Part shown: piece by piece, positions 28,814 to 40,076 of the stretch
How positions within the stretch are numbered: position 1 is the stretch's first letter
Layout: each line of letters begins with the position of its first letter
Assembly: GCF_020740795.1 (NCBI RefSeq)
Contig: NC_067294.1
Coordinates: 1,488,001 to 1,552,000, forward strand
Length of the DNA: 64,000 nucleotides
Direction of reading: 5' to 3'
Source: Apus apus
Lineage: Eukaryota > Chordata > Aves > Apodiformes > Apodidae
Position numbers and translations under genes: made by a program
The notes under the pieces: model-generated
Told to the model about the DNA's origin: nothing
Seen by the model: only the letters and a program-made list of their open reading frames with translations
Databases searched by the model: none

Positions 28814-31800
28814 CCCCTCCACCAGTATCTTCCAAGTTATTTCCCCATTTGAGCAAGTTTAGGTATTGTAAAGACTCTGATGGTCAAGGGAAGCAGATCC
28901 TGGAGGTGCAGGAGTGTGTTCCTAGAGGCTATTTCTAGTTGTGCACAAATTAAGAACCAGGGGGAGCGTTCAGGTGCACAGCCATGACAGAGCTGAGCTT
29001 GCACAGGTAGTTTCCCTTTGTCAGAGCTGTGGAGGAGCCCCTGTTAGAACAGGGGCTGATGGACAATGGAGACCTCAGTGACTGTCCTAGAGAAGGTTAC
29101 TGGTCTGTCTCCTTCCTTTTCAATAATTAAAACAGAAGGTAAGGGAATCCAAAGGACAATCTTACTGCACAACCTGCTCCTGGTGGCAGCAATGTCTGAG
29201 GCTCAAAGCTGAATAATTTTTCAGGGCTTATTCTCAGGTGCAGACACCCACCAGCACCTGAGCAAGCATCCCACACCCTGAATGTCCCACTCAGCCTGAG
29301 TAACTCCAAGCAGTGGTGATAAACATGCTGCAAGCAGAGGAAGAAACAGCTGGAGAGGTTCCTAATATAAATAGCTTTAAAATAAATAAACAAGCATCTC
29401 CTCAGGCTTGTAAGAGAAATTCCATCTTGCCACTCACAAATAAACATTTGCAAAAAGTACCTTTGGTAGAAAAGGTTTTCACCCTCCTTCTGGAAGCTGG
29501 AGACTGCCACAAGGAGAACATCCCCTGAGCTGTCCTGGTCCTCACCTCTGGAGCCCCTGGCTAAGCAGAACCCCCACCAAGGCACCCAGACCAAAACATC
29601 AGGGCCAACCTCTGTTGCTGTCACAGCTGAAAATTAAATCCCAACCTGCAGAGCCCCCAGAGAGCAGCTCTGCACAGGGCAGGCTGCCCAGTGAAAACAC
29701 TGGGAAGGGGATGCTGTAGTGAAGAACATGTAAGGAAGCAGGGAATGCAGGGGCTGGATGTGGCTGTAGGTACCTCCTGAGCCAACTGGACACCACCCAG
29801 AGCAAGCACAGATTTTCCCAGCCCCACAGGGTGTCTTAGACAGTCAGCTACCACCAGCACTCCAAGCAGGCAGGGAAAATTAATACAAATTAGAAATTAT
29901 TAGCAGGAAAAAAAACCCTGAAACTAAACAAAACCTGAGATGCCGCCATCTGGCCTAGCGCCAGCAGAGCATGGAGGAGGCAGGACACCCATAACACCAT
30001 CACTCCACAACACTGGGGCCAGCTATATTTAAAATAATGATATCACCCTGGTAGTGGTCTGTCTCCATCCCAAGTTTCATTCTTCACAGCAAGAAGGGCT
30101 CTGGTTGCAGCTGGAGAGCACAAAGGCAGAGCTCCAGGGGAAGGTTTGGGCTGCCGTGCCTGTGGCTTTCCTGAGCTCCCTGGGCGATGCTTCCACCTCC
30201 TGTTATTAATACCCCAACCTAAATTAATCCTTTGAAAGGAGAGGTTTAAATATAGGAGAACAGATCACAGAAAGAACGTCTTGTAAAACTCACCAGTTTT
30301 GGCTTCATAAATAAAAGCAGCTGAGCAGCCGAGCCAGGCACTTGCACTCACAGTGTTTCCAAGCACTTGATTTCATTTGCTCTGGATCTGCTGGGTCTGA
30401 CATGTCCTGGTGTCAGGATTCCTGCTCCTTCCTCAGGTGCATCCCTCCAGAGCCCCACTGGGGCATGGGCGAGAATCCTGGGATACCAGAACAAACACGC
30501 AGAAGTTGAACATGCTCTTGTCATATCAGTTCTTCTCCACGTGTTTTCAAGTGTTACCATCCAACTTTTATGAAGGAAAAATAAACAGCTCCATCAGATG
30601 GGACAAGCAATGAGAGTCACTGGTGAAACAAAGATTAATGAGCAGAAGTATTATTTATCAATTATTTGTGCAGAGATTGTTCTATAAGACTATTTACTCC
30701 GTCTGCCTGCAACCCAGTCTCCAGCACACAGCAGCCAGAGCGCAGAGCAGCCTCCTGCAGAGGAGGAGGAGGAGAGAGGCTGCTCGCTGCCTGTCCGGGC
30801 TGCTGACGGCAGGTGGCAACAGGAGACCAAAGATGCAGAACCCACAGTCCTGCTCCTGCTCCTCCGGCGTTGATAGCCGGAAAAATCCGAGCCGGGGGGG
30901 GTTTCTTCCTGATACGCACAGAACAAGGGGCGTCCTCAGGACACGAGGGATGGTCCCCGCTGCGCTGGGGCCAGGACGGGGCAGGGTAGGATGCTCGGGC
31001 TCCATCCCTGGGGCTCAGCACGGCTGCGGGGCTCATTGAGGGGCATCTGCTGCCCATCCTCGGTGGGGCCCCCCCTCCCGTCTGCCCCCCAGGGTGAAGC
31101 CCTCCTGCCAGCAGCCCCAGGGGCCCTGCTGGGCTGCAGCATGGCTGGCTGCCCTCGGGTCACCTGGGCTGCCAGCCCGAGCCACGATCCCAAACTCACC
31201 TTCCTGTCCCAGGCTGCAGCTCAGAAGGCAGGATTTTTCCTTGAGGTGGGTTTTGAACAGCAGCCTTGGGACCAGCCAGCTCCTGAGGGCACAGAGCCCA
31301 ACCCTGCCTCTCCTGCCCTGGCAATCGGCTGGCTGTGCCCTGGGTCACCCCATGGACACACAACCTGGGGACACCAGTGAACCTTGGCCACTGGCTGCCA
31401 CTGCCTTCCCCGTGGCATCTCCTGCCCTGCACACTCAACCCAAGGCTCTCCCCGCTCCCAAGTCCAGCTTGGGCTTCACGTGGCCACCATGCCCCCCACA
31501 TGTGGAGCTGTGACCCCTCCATATGCCTGAGAAGACGGTGCTGGCCCCGACCCTCACCCCTGTGAGGGGTTTGCTGGATGTGCTTGGGCCCCTTCCTGGG
31601 GGTCCAGAGCAGGGATCCAGCCACGAGATGCTGGAAGGCACCTGGCAACCTGTCATGGATAAGCATCACCCCCCGGGGTGTCTCTGGAGAGGCTAGGCAT
31701 GAGTGTGATCCAGCAGGCAAACATTTCACGTTCCAGCAGTAACTCGGCACCTCAGGGAAGGAGCTGGAAGGAGCTGCTGGTGCCCCCGGCTCATCCAGGC

Positions 31801-32421
31801 ACAGGGATCCTCGGGGACCCCACGCTCCCCGGGAAAGCCCGGAGGTGGGAGGCTGTGCGCTGGCACCCCGGGCAGGAGCCCCTGCGCCCACAGCCCCCAC
31901 CCCCGAGCCAGCCCCTTCCCACGGGGACTCGTTTTCCGCCTGCGAGGCCAAGTCGGGAGCAGGGACACCCGCACGGTGTCACTGGGGGTCGGGGCTGGTG
32001 GTCCCACCGCATCCCGCCCACAGGAATGGCCGAGCGAACCCCAGGGTCACCACCCCCCCCCTCCCCCCCCAGGAGGGCCGGGCACCTGAGTGGGACCGGT
32101 CCGAGCTTGGGGTTTGGGCTGTTTTGGGAGCAGCGGCTAAAGGCGATGCCAGTGCCACCCCCGCCCCGCGCTCCGTCCCGTCGGGGGTCACAGCACCAGC
32201 CGCAGCCAGGTGCCGGGGGGGGGGAGGGGATTTCCCGGCACGGTCGGGTTTTCCCAGCGGGGCGGCTGGAAGTCCCGGCGCATTCCTGCCCCTGACTCAC
32301 GGCCCGGCCTTCCCCGGCCCCCCCCGGGCGTCCCCCCCGTCCCTTCTCCCGGGGCCGCGCCTCCCGGCGGCCGCGCGCGGCCCCGCCGATTCCCGGAAGG
32401 GCCTCGAGCCGCCGGTGCCGC

Positions 32422-32435
32422 GGGAAACCGAAACT
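32422..32435 (+). promoter_or_regulatory. Perfect ISRE motif
   Basis: GGGAAACCGAAACT matches the interferon-stimulated response element consensus GGGAAANNGAAACT at every fixed position. Two kappaB-like decamers lie within 200 bp on the left. IRF1 itself binds such elements, so feedback is possible, but this is inference. Confidence 0.6.
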
Positions 32436-32860
32436 GGGAGGAGGGGAGAGAGGGAATGGGGGGAGGGAAAGCCGGGACCCCCCCCCAGAGGGGTGGGGAG
32501 GGACAGGGAGAGCTGTGTCTGCAAGGAGGTGCCAACAGCCAACGCCAGCACTGGGGAGGGCAGGGGGAGGATAAAGGGGGCAGAGAAAAATATTGGGGGG
32601 GAGGAAAAAACCCAAAAGTTTTAAAAAATGAGAGGTTCGAGGGGAAAAAAAAAAGAGGCAAGAGGGAGGGAAAAAAAAAAAAAGATGGACGAGAGAGGGG
32701 AAAAAAAACTGCACGAGTGAAAACAGCCAAAGAAAAAGATGCAGGAGAGAAAAAAGTGAGGCAGGGAGAGAGGGGAAAAAGGAGGCAGAGAGGGAGAAAA
32801 AAAGAGGCCAGAAATAAAAAAAGGGGCAAGGGGGAAAAAGCAAAAGGAGGGACTTTGTCT
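32430..32860. repeat. Purine-rich (G/A) low-complexity block
   Basis: About 430 bp where the plus strand is overwhelmingly G and A, with runs of A (8-13) alternating with GAGG/GGGG runs. It is the source of a lysine/arginine-rich spurious plus-strand ORF and a phenylalanine-rich minus-strand one. It directly follows the ISRE. Confidence 0.85.
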
Positions 32861-33096
32861 GCCAGGGCGGCCCCGCAGGCTCCCGAAGTGCCGACTCAGC
32901 CGCTCCCGCACCTCGCCCCCGCGAAAGGGCAACTTCTCCATCCCCGCCCGACACTCAGCAGCTCTGGGGCGAAACCCCGCCGGAGTCACGCGCTCCCGCA
33001 GCCAGCAGAGACATCTGCCACCCCCGGGACAGCACCGGCTGGGCCCTGTCTCCTGCCCGGGTGGCCGCTCGGGGATGTCACCCACCAAGGCTGCCC

Positions 33097-33116
33097 GGGG
33101 GGGGGGGGGGGGGGGG
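33097..33116. repeat. Uninterrupted run of 20 G
   Basis: G20 preceded by GCTGCCC and followed by AGGTCTCC. Homopolymer G runs of this length are rare, can fold as G-quadruplexes, and are prone to length error in sequencing. Confidence 0.9.
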
Positions 33117-36002
33117 AGGTCTCCTTCGGGATATCAGATGATGTTAAAAATAATAATTCACAAAAAAAAACACCTATCTGAGCTTCTTTCCAAGGAAATC
33201 GCACCCACCTGAAGGGGAGGGGATTTGCTTGGGCAGGGGAGGCCACGGGGATCCCTGCAGGGTGTCCGCCCCCCCGGGGTCCCTCCCCGCTGGTGGGTGC
33301 TGCTCAAGGGGGTTCCTTGGTTCCTTCCCTGGTGGGGGGAGGACATGAGGGGCCCTTCCCTGGTGCAGCCCCAGGGCTGCCCCTCCAGCGGCAGCATCCG
33401 AACGGTGCTGAGCTCCCTGGTGTCCAGCTGGACATGTCACCGAGCTTTTTTCTTTCTGGGAATCACGGGGGAGAGAGGAACCAGCGCTTCCAGAGTCCCC
33501 TTTTAGAGCAGCTACAAGCGAGACCCGAAAGTGACGGGTGGGACCGGCCCGACCCGAGGACAGAGGGATGGGTCCTGCCCCGGTCCGGGGGCCCAGGCCG
33601 AGCTGAAACCACTCGAGTGTTTTTAAAGCACCGAATTTGACTCTTGCTGCTGGAAATCGCGGTATTATCAAGCGAGGCCGCCGCTCCCGCCGGCGGGGGG
33701 GGCGGGTTTTGTATTTAATCGGAGCTGTTTGCAGTCTGCATCGAGGTTAGTGGCCAATAAATAGCAAAAAAAAAGCCCAAGGAATAAGACTCAGATGTTT
33801 TAACATCTGTTGTTTGCAGCATGTGACTTTCGCTCGATACCAGCCCGCCCTGCTGCCCGGGACCAGGTCCGGCACCGCAACCGGAGCTCCCAGCCCCGCC
33901 AGCCGCCTTCCCAGCGCATCCCGCCTCCCCAGCGCATCCCGCCTCTCTTCCCTCGTCCCCCAGCTCCTAACAGCACTAACGTGACAAGCCCGACAGCTCT
34001 TTCCAGCATCTCCAGGAGTTTCCTTTTCGGCGGCCCCTTCCCGCGGGGACAGGACAAGGCATTCCAAACAAATCTGGGGTTATGGATGTTGTCCCCGAGG
34101 CAGAGCTGAGGTCAAACACCCGCAGCTCACCACGCTGCAGCCCCTGAATCCATGTTTTCCTGGAGACCTACAGCAAGGTCCCAGGGTCTCCCTGCCTCCG
34201 TGCTCACGGGTACCCCTGGCTCTGGCTACCAGGTTCAGATGGCTGGCAACCACAGGGTGCAGGCAGGACAAGGGTGGTGGCCCCAGTCCCAGCACAACCA
34301 GCTGAACCCTGCCTGCAATGGACTGCAGACACAGCACTGTGCTGCTGTGGGCAGCCCCTGGCTAGGCTGGCCTGTCCTTCCTCTTCCAACAGCTGGGAAG
34401 TTCTGCAACTTTTCCAATTAGTCCAGGAAAGTGAAAACCCTCCCAGCCAGGAGCCAGGCAAGAGGCACAACCAGCCTTGCCCACAACATGCTTTGGTTTA
34501 ATTCCTGATGGTGGTTAGGCCAGTGGGCTCATTCAGACCTGTTACCTTCAGGCAGGTACTCTGAGAAGACACCAAAAAAATAATAGTAAATTGTCAATAC
34601 ACAGCTCACCTTTTTTCTGCTGTGCCAGCCCCAGCTGCCTCGGTGGGCTGTCAGGAGTGTAAAATGGGCTCCCTGTTTGACCTCCTACAGGTTAACCACT
34701 GAGATACCAGGACCCCTAGGTCAGAGTGGCCCCACAGAGCCCTCCTGCAGCCCCTGGCTGTTCCCTGAGCTGGGCAGGCAGAGCAGTTTGGGGAGCAGGG
34801 AAAGCTGGGGGTGCTCCTCCTGTGCTGCCCTGGGAGAGGATGGAGACTCTCTGACCTTTGGTAGGGAGGCTCAGGCTGCTGGGACCTGCACCCTCGTTAG
34901 GCAAACCCAGCACAGCTGCCAGGTGCCTGCAGCTTGCAGAACTTTCCTTGGCAAACAGTTCATGAGAGGTCTGTCCCCTCCTGCAGAGCTGAGAGAAAAA
35001 TAAGGAGTGGGGAAAGTCCACGGACACAAGTCAAATTCTTGGAATTTCCTTTTTTCCCACCAAACCGAGCCCAGAAGCTCATTTAGATTCAGTTTTAAAA
35101 CACACTGTGCCATCAATGGGGAGAACTGAACTGATTTTGGGTCCTGAGATAGGGCTTTCCAATTCCAGGAAACTGTAAGTGGCCCATCCCAGGATATATT
35201 TATTGTAGCCCGCAGATCAGAGTGCTCACTAGTATTACCTCATGCCATCTGGGCAGAGTTTCAACATTTCTGACATTCATTCTCCTGCATGTGCTTCAGC
35301 CAAACTTCCTTTCTGTAAGAGAGGCATTTATAAGAAATGGAAACAGCTCGTGGCAGCTCCTGCGCTCTCGCAGCGGCCGGCTGAGCAGCAGCTATTTTTT
35401 TGTCCTTAGCCTTTGCAGGGTTTAAGGCTGACACCCCGTCTCCACTCCTTAAAACTGCTCCACATTAACCCTTTCCAGCCCAAAGATTCCATAGGGAGAA
35501 CATGACATGACACTGTGACAAGTTGGGTACCCATTAGTGAGCAACCGCACCATTCCCCGGGTGACAGGGAAGGCTCCACACCCATTTTGTCAAGCCCCAG
35601 GTCTGAAAACTTCTTCTGAGATTGATGGGGGAAGGGGAGGAAGGCAAGTGGGGAAGAAAGTGAGAATCGGTTTGCATTAGGTTTCTCTTAAAACAGATAG
35701 AAAGGAGGAACAAGCCCTGGCAGAGCAGGGTCTGGAAGGACTGTTGGGTGCTGATGGGGATGGAAAGGTCACACTGCAGCGATGGAAGGAAGCAGCCAGG
35801 GCCGCGAGGAAGCAGATAAGAGGCTCCCTCTCACCATGCTCCTGCTCTTCCCCTCCACGAACTCCCACTCCATCCTGTGGTTGTTCACTCCCCCCCCTCA
35901 AATACCACCTGGGCATGCAGACCTTGGCCTCTGCTCCCTCCTGGGGCTGGCTGCCAGCTGCCAGAGGCAGATTTCTGTGGCAGCCCCCTTCCCCATCTCT
36001 GC

Positions 36003-36066
36003 ATCTCCTCATCTCCTCGTTGCCCCATCTCCTCATCTCCTCGTTGCCCCATCTCCTCATCTTCCC
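36003..36066. repeat. 24-bp tandem repeat, about 2.6 copies
   Basis: Unit ATCTCCTCATCTCCTCGTTG plus CCCC, present twice and then partly. It is unrelated in sequence to the 24-bp array upstream of IRF1. Confidence 0.88.
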
Positions 36067-39000
36067 ATTGCTGGAGCAGGGATTCCCCATTTAGGAGCTC
36101 CCCCCCCCCTCCCCCGATTGGATTCAGAGTCCTGAAGAGGGAAATTCTTCAAAGATTGCCATGAATATTTGGTGTAATTCTCAAGCTCTTTATCCCCAAG
36201 ACACTTTAGGGCTTTAAAACCCAGGGGTCATCTGCCCTGTCCACACAGCACTGGGTGAGCTGGTGCCTCAGCTGCTGCAGGTGCATTACAGGAGGTGCTG
36301 CAAGGCACCCTGTCCTGCTGTACACACACATGCCCCTACAGCATCCCATTCCATGAGGGAAGGTCAATCTGCCTGTCTCTCAGCTTGGAAGGGAGCCCTG
36401 GGCTGGGAAGTTGTCAGAAGGCTGAGAGAATCCTACACTGTTGCTCCTCCAGCACAGGCACTTGCCCAGGCGTGGACCTGGCTCTGGAGTCTGACCCCAC
36501 TTCTGCAACCAGCTCTGTACTGCAATGTGCTGGTTTTCTCCCCTTCAGTCTCCAGCTCCTCAGAAAGTGTTTCTGGATGCTCAGAGCCTGGTGGGTCTGC
36601 TTAGAAAGTCTCATGCTCACACCGGGTTAAAGATGCTCCTTTTGCATTGCTGGAAAAATTACTTGCTCCGAGCAGCCCCAGCACCTGGCTGGGTACCACA
36701 GGTACCACAGGTGAGAAGGTCTCTGCCACGTGTGCCTTGGGAAGAGACAGTTGGGCCCTGAGCAGGTTTGGCTGGCTGGTACTCAGCACCATGGGTTGGA
36801 AATGGCCCATTGCACAGCACACAGGGGTCAATGTTATCCTCTATCTATTCTATATAGCATGGCAGGGAAGCTATCTCTCTTGAGCTGCTTAACCAGGTGT
36901 AGCAGGGGAGATGGAACAAAGGACCTGGCTAGAGCCAGTGGGCCAAATTCCTGACCCTCCCTTCTTGCACCTCTGTTTGGTGCCACATTGTTGGTTCTTT
37001 TGAGCATTACCTAAAATCCAGTCCTCTGAGAGCCCCTTGTTTCAGGGCACTGCTGACTTGAGATGAGGAGGTGCCCATCAGAGAACAAGTATCACTTACT
37101 GCAGCACTTCTTGGGGATTTGATTTGGCTTTAAATAAAAATGTTATTAAATGTTTCCTCTGCATTAGGAAAACAATCCAGACTTGGGATCTCCCTGAGTC
37201 AGGTAAGTGTGAGAAAGTATTTTAGCCATCAGTTTGTCTGTGTCTCATAAAAACAAGAGAACTGACAAATCCCAGAGGTAATATGAAAATGGGGGAACTT
37301 TAAAGGGTGCTCAGAGCTGATGGGCCAAGCAGGCACCTGAAATAAAGTCAGAGCAGCATTACAGCTCTTTAGAGCATCAGAGATGTTTGCATTCATAGAA
37401 ATTCTTGCTGAGTGATAAGCTGGGTGGAGCAGAAGGGTTTTATGGCCAATAAAAGGTGCGTGGGTTATTCCTTGTCCATAATTTCACAGAAGAACACGTG
37501 AAATTTAAGTGCCTATTCTTGCTACATTAAGTGAGCTGATGGAAAAGTCTTTTAGCCTGTTGTCCATTTTTCTGCCAGTTATCATAACCCCTGTGCTCAC
37601 TCTTGTTATGGACTTATCTGGGCCCGTTCCGGTCCGTCCTTGGCTAAATCAGCAAAAAGGTTCCACTCCTGTTTTGCTGGCTTGAAGGGCATTTTGTTTA
37701 GTCTTATGTGGGGGGAAGAGAAAATGGACCATTCCCCACAAGTGTAGTGGTAGAAATGGAAGGAAGGAGTTGGGTTTTGTAAGGAGAAGGGTTTGTAACC
37801 CTGGTGTGAGGAGAGCCTGACACACAGTAACACCAGGCAGAGGCAACTTGTTATTTCCTTGTTTCAGCTGAGGGGTAACAAAGAAGCAAGCAAACATGAG
37901 GCATCCCTGCTTGGGTAGCTTGTGCTCCAAGGAAACCTGCAGTGCAGATATGGGACAGGAGACACCCACAGAAAAGGCAATTCAGTCCCTCCCAGAAGGA
38001 TCTGGATGGGGTTAAACCACAGGGAAGAAGTGGAGATGTAGGGCTGGGACTGTAAACCTTCCTCCCTGCACTTCTATTCTAGGTGCTTCTCTTTGGCACC
38101 TTGATGCCAATTCCTGACAAAGATACAGGCTAAATAACAGCCAGTAGGGATCACAGCAGTGCTGAGGTCATGTACCCAACATGTCACTCTTCAAAATGTA
38201 CACAGTATTTATGATACATGTTTAGTGTGCACACATTGGCCCTTCAGACCAGGAAGCTCAGAATTCACTTTTCTCAAAGGTGGCTGAGAGGGTGAAAATA
38301 ACCCCTGGGAGGCTGGAGCTTGAAAGGACTGACAAAAATATCTTCCCCCCCCATACCACCCCAATATTTAGGTTGCATAAGAGGTGGTGTGGATGTATTT
38401 GTAGATGGCACTTGCACTGGAACCCCAAGTATCTTCTGTTACCTCTTTTTCAGGCTACTTCTGTTACTTCTTACTACTCAAGTTTTCTGGACATCTTACA
38501 CTGACGAGTGAATCTTTGCCCTCTCACAGACCATAAACTATAAATGTCCCTACCTTGCCTTTACCACTCTCCTCCTGGGAATTTATTTTTTTAATTTACC
38601 CAATATATTTTATATTTACCTACAGTGAAAGCTTGCTAGTGAGCAGTGCCTCACCCAGCACACAGCCAGCTGGAGGACAGAACCACAACAGTGTGTCAAG
38701 CAAGAGAAAGCAATTAGATTAGAGAAAGCACAGGACACCTACAGGGTATTTTTTCTGCACTGGAATCCAAGTTTGATCTTTGATTTTTTCTGTTAAATAA
38801 AAAAGTGCTAGTGTCCCACTGTCTAAGCTGTCCCCCCATCCTTCCACCTCTCTCCCAACAGACCTTCCTGTTGCCTATGAGTTCAAGCCTGCCTTGAAAG
38901 AACTGGAAATGGCTCTAATATTCTACTGGGTTGAAAGTACCTTGAAGACACTGGATGCAAATCTGATCTCAGAGTCATCCAGATCCAGGGGACTGGAGAG

Positions 39001-39598
39001 GAATCCCCATGGTTTCAGTAACCTCCTATCAACCATTGTTTCCCTTCATCTGCAAGTAAAGGTGAGGACAGGACGCCAGTGGTTGCACCGCATGTCTCCC
39101 AACACAGTCTTTTTGGATCAGCCCAGGCCTGGGGAAGACAGGAGAAAAAATATTCCCGGCTTTTGCAAAATGCCTGTGTCTGGCTCTGCTGCTCAGCAGG
39201 GGAATGGTCTGAGGCCAGGCAGGAGGCAGGGCACCCTGAGGTGCACAGGGATTGCTCTGGTGGCTCCACTGACCTGTTTCTTTCCACCCAGGAATGCAGC
39301 TGCACGCTCCACGTCTGCTCGTGCCACTGGGAGAGCTCAGGCTGACTCTGCACAGCTCTGCCCTGCACAGCACGGCAGGACCAGAGCAGGGGAGACGGGG
39401 TGGGGGGTGTTGTTCACAACCTTCACAGATCTCCCTTTTCTGTTGACCTTCCTTCTACCACCCGTGACCGTTCCTGTTCCTCCAGGCCCTGTGGCATCCC
39501 TGCTGCCAGTGGCTGACACCCAACTGATACAAAGGGGCTGGGTGCCTCTATGGGATGGGGGCTGGGACCCTGGGTGATAAGGGGGCCGGATCGCCCTG

Positions 39599-39855
39599 TG
39601 GGCTGGGGGCTGGTTTCCTGGGTGGGCTGGGGGCTGGTTTCCTCGGTGGGCTGGGGGCTGGTTTCCTGGGTGGGCTGGGGGCTGGTTTCCTCGGTGGGCT
39701 GGGGGCTGGTTTCCTGGGTGGGCTGGGGGCTGGTTTCCTCGGTGGGCTGGGGGCTGGTTTCCTCGGTGGGCTGGGGGCTGGTTTCCTGGGTGGGCTGGGG
39801 GCTGGTTTCCTCGGTGGGCTGGGGGCTGGTTTCCTGGGTGGGCTGGGGGCCGGGT
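39599..39855. repeat. 24-bp minisatellite, about 10.5 copies, just upstream of the IRF1 promoter
   Basis: Unit GTGGGCTGGGGGCTGGTTTC plus CTGG or CTCG. Two unit types, ending CTGG and CTCG, alternate in the order G,C,G,C,G,C,C,G,C,G, so the array probably grew by duplication of a 48-bp dimer. The G-rich strand contains regular GGG/GGGGG runs. It ends about 100 bp before the GAS site of IRF1. Because 24 is divisible by three it opens frames on both strands (for example a QPPAHRGN octapeptide repeat on the minus strand), which I reject as genes. Confidence 0.95.
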
Positions 39856-39952
39856 CCGTGCGCGGCCCGGCCCGGGGGGGTCAGGCCCCGGTGCAGCCCC
39901 GGGGGGCGGGCGCGCGGCTCCCCCCGCGCGGCTGGTGCTACAACTGCGTGAT

Positions 39953-39961
39953 TTCCCCGAA
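39953..39961 (+). promoter_or_regulatory. GAS element (STAT1 site) of IRF1
   Basis: TTCCCCGAA within GATTTCCCCGAAGTGA. It fits TTC-N3-GAA perfectly, and the flanks closely match the well-characterised GAS of the mammalian IRF1 promoter, which makes IRF1 an immediate target of interferon-gamma/STAT1. Confidence 0.9.
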
Positions 39962-39980
39962 GTGACGCTGCGGGCTCCAG

Positions 39981-40022
39981 CCAATGGGAGGCGCGTCCGC
40001 CCCCCGCGCCAGCGCTGATTGG
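39981..40022. promoter_or_regulatory. Pair of CCAAT boxes in the IRF1 promoter
   Basis: CCAAT at 39981-39985 (plus) and ATTGG at 40018-40022 (CCAAT on minus), about 37 bp apart and between the GAS and kappaB sites. They are candidate NF-Y sites for a TATA-less promoter. Confidence 0.7.
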
Positions 40023-40066
40023 CCGGGGCGGCGCGGGGCGCGGGGCGGCGCGGGGCGCGGGGCGGC

Positions 40067-40076
40067 GGGGAATCCC
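40067..40076 (+). promoter_or_regulatory. NF-kB site of IRF1
   Basis: GGGGAATCCC, a perfect kappaB decamer that is also the sequence known in the mammalian IRF1 promoter. Its distance of about 105 bp from the GAS site preserves the arrangement that allows synergy between interferon-gamma and TNF signalling. Confidence 0.88.

Larger units (their letters stand above)
31800..33720. promoter_or_regulatory. CpG-rich block upstream of IRF1, candidate promoter or enhancer
   Basis: CpG-dense DNA about 6-8 kb upstream of the IRF1 start. Within it are GGGGATTTCC (32226-32235) and GGGTTTTCCC (32246-32255), which fit NF-kB sites, GGGAAACCGAAACT (32422-32435), a perfect ISRE, and the palindrome TTCCAAGGAA (33188-33197), which fits a TTC-N4-GAA STAT6-type site. 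No coding exon is recognised. It could be the promoter of a non-coding transcript or a distal element for IRF1/IL5. Function is inferred from motifs only. Confidence 0.5.
28820..39590. other. IL5-IRF1 intergenic region without a recognised gene
   Basis: About 10.8 kb. It contains moderately GC-rich unique sequence, a strong CpG-rich block at about 31.8-33.7 kb, a purine-rich block, a 20-G run and a small 24-bp tandem repeat. No ORF shows a family signature. The long open frames at 31.2-33.7 kb on both strands are proline/glycine/arginine-rich products of GC-rich DNA. Confidence 0.6.

Noticed and set aside
31791-33181. Long frames on both strands (387 codons minus, 323 codons plus) in the CpG-rich block
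   Set aside because: Composition is proline/arginine/glycine or lysine/phenylalanine low complexity caused by GC-rich and purine-rich DNA. No family motif and no conserved splice structure.
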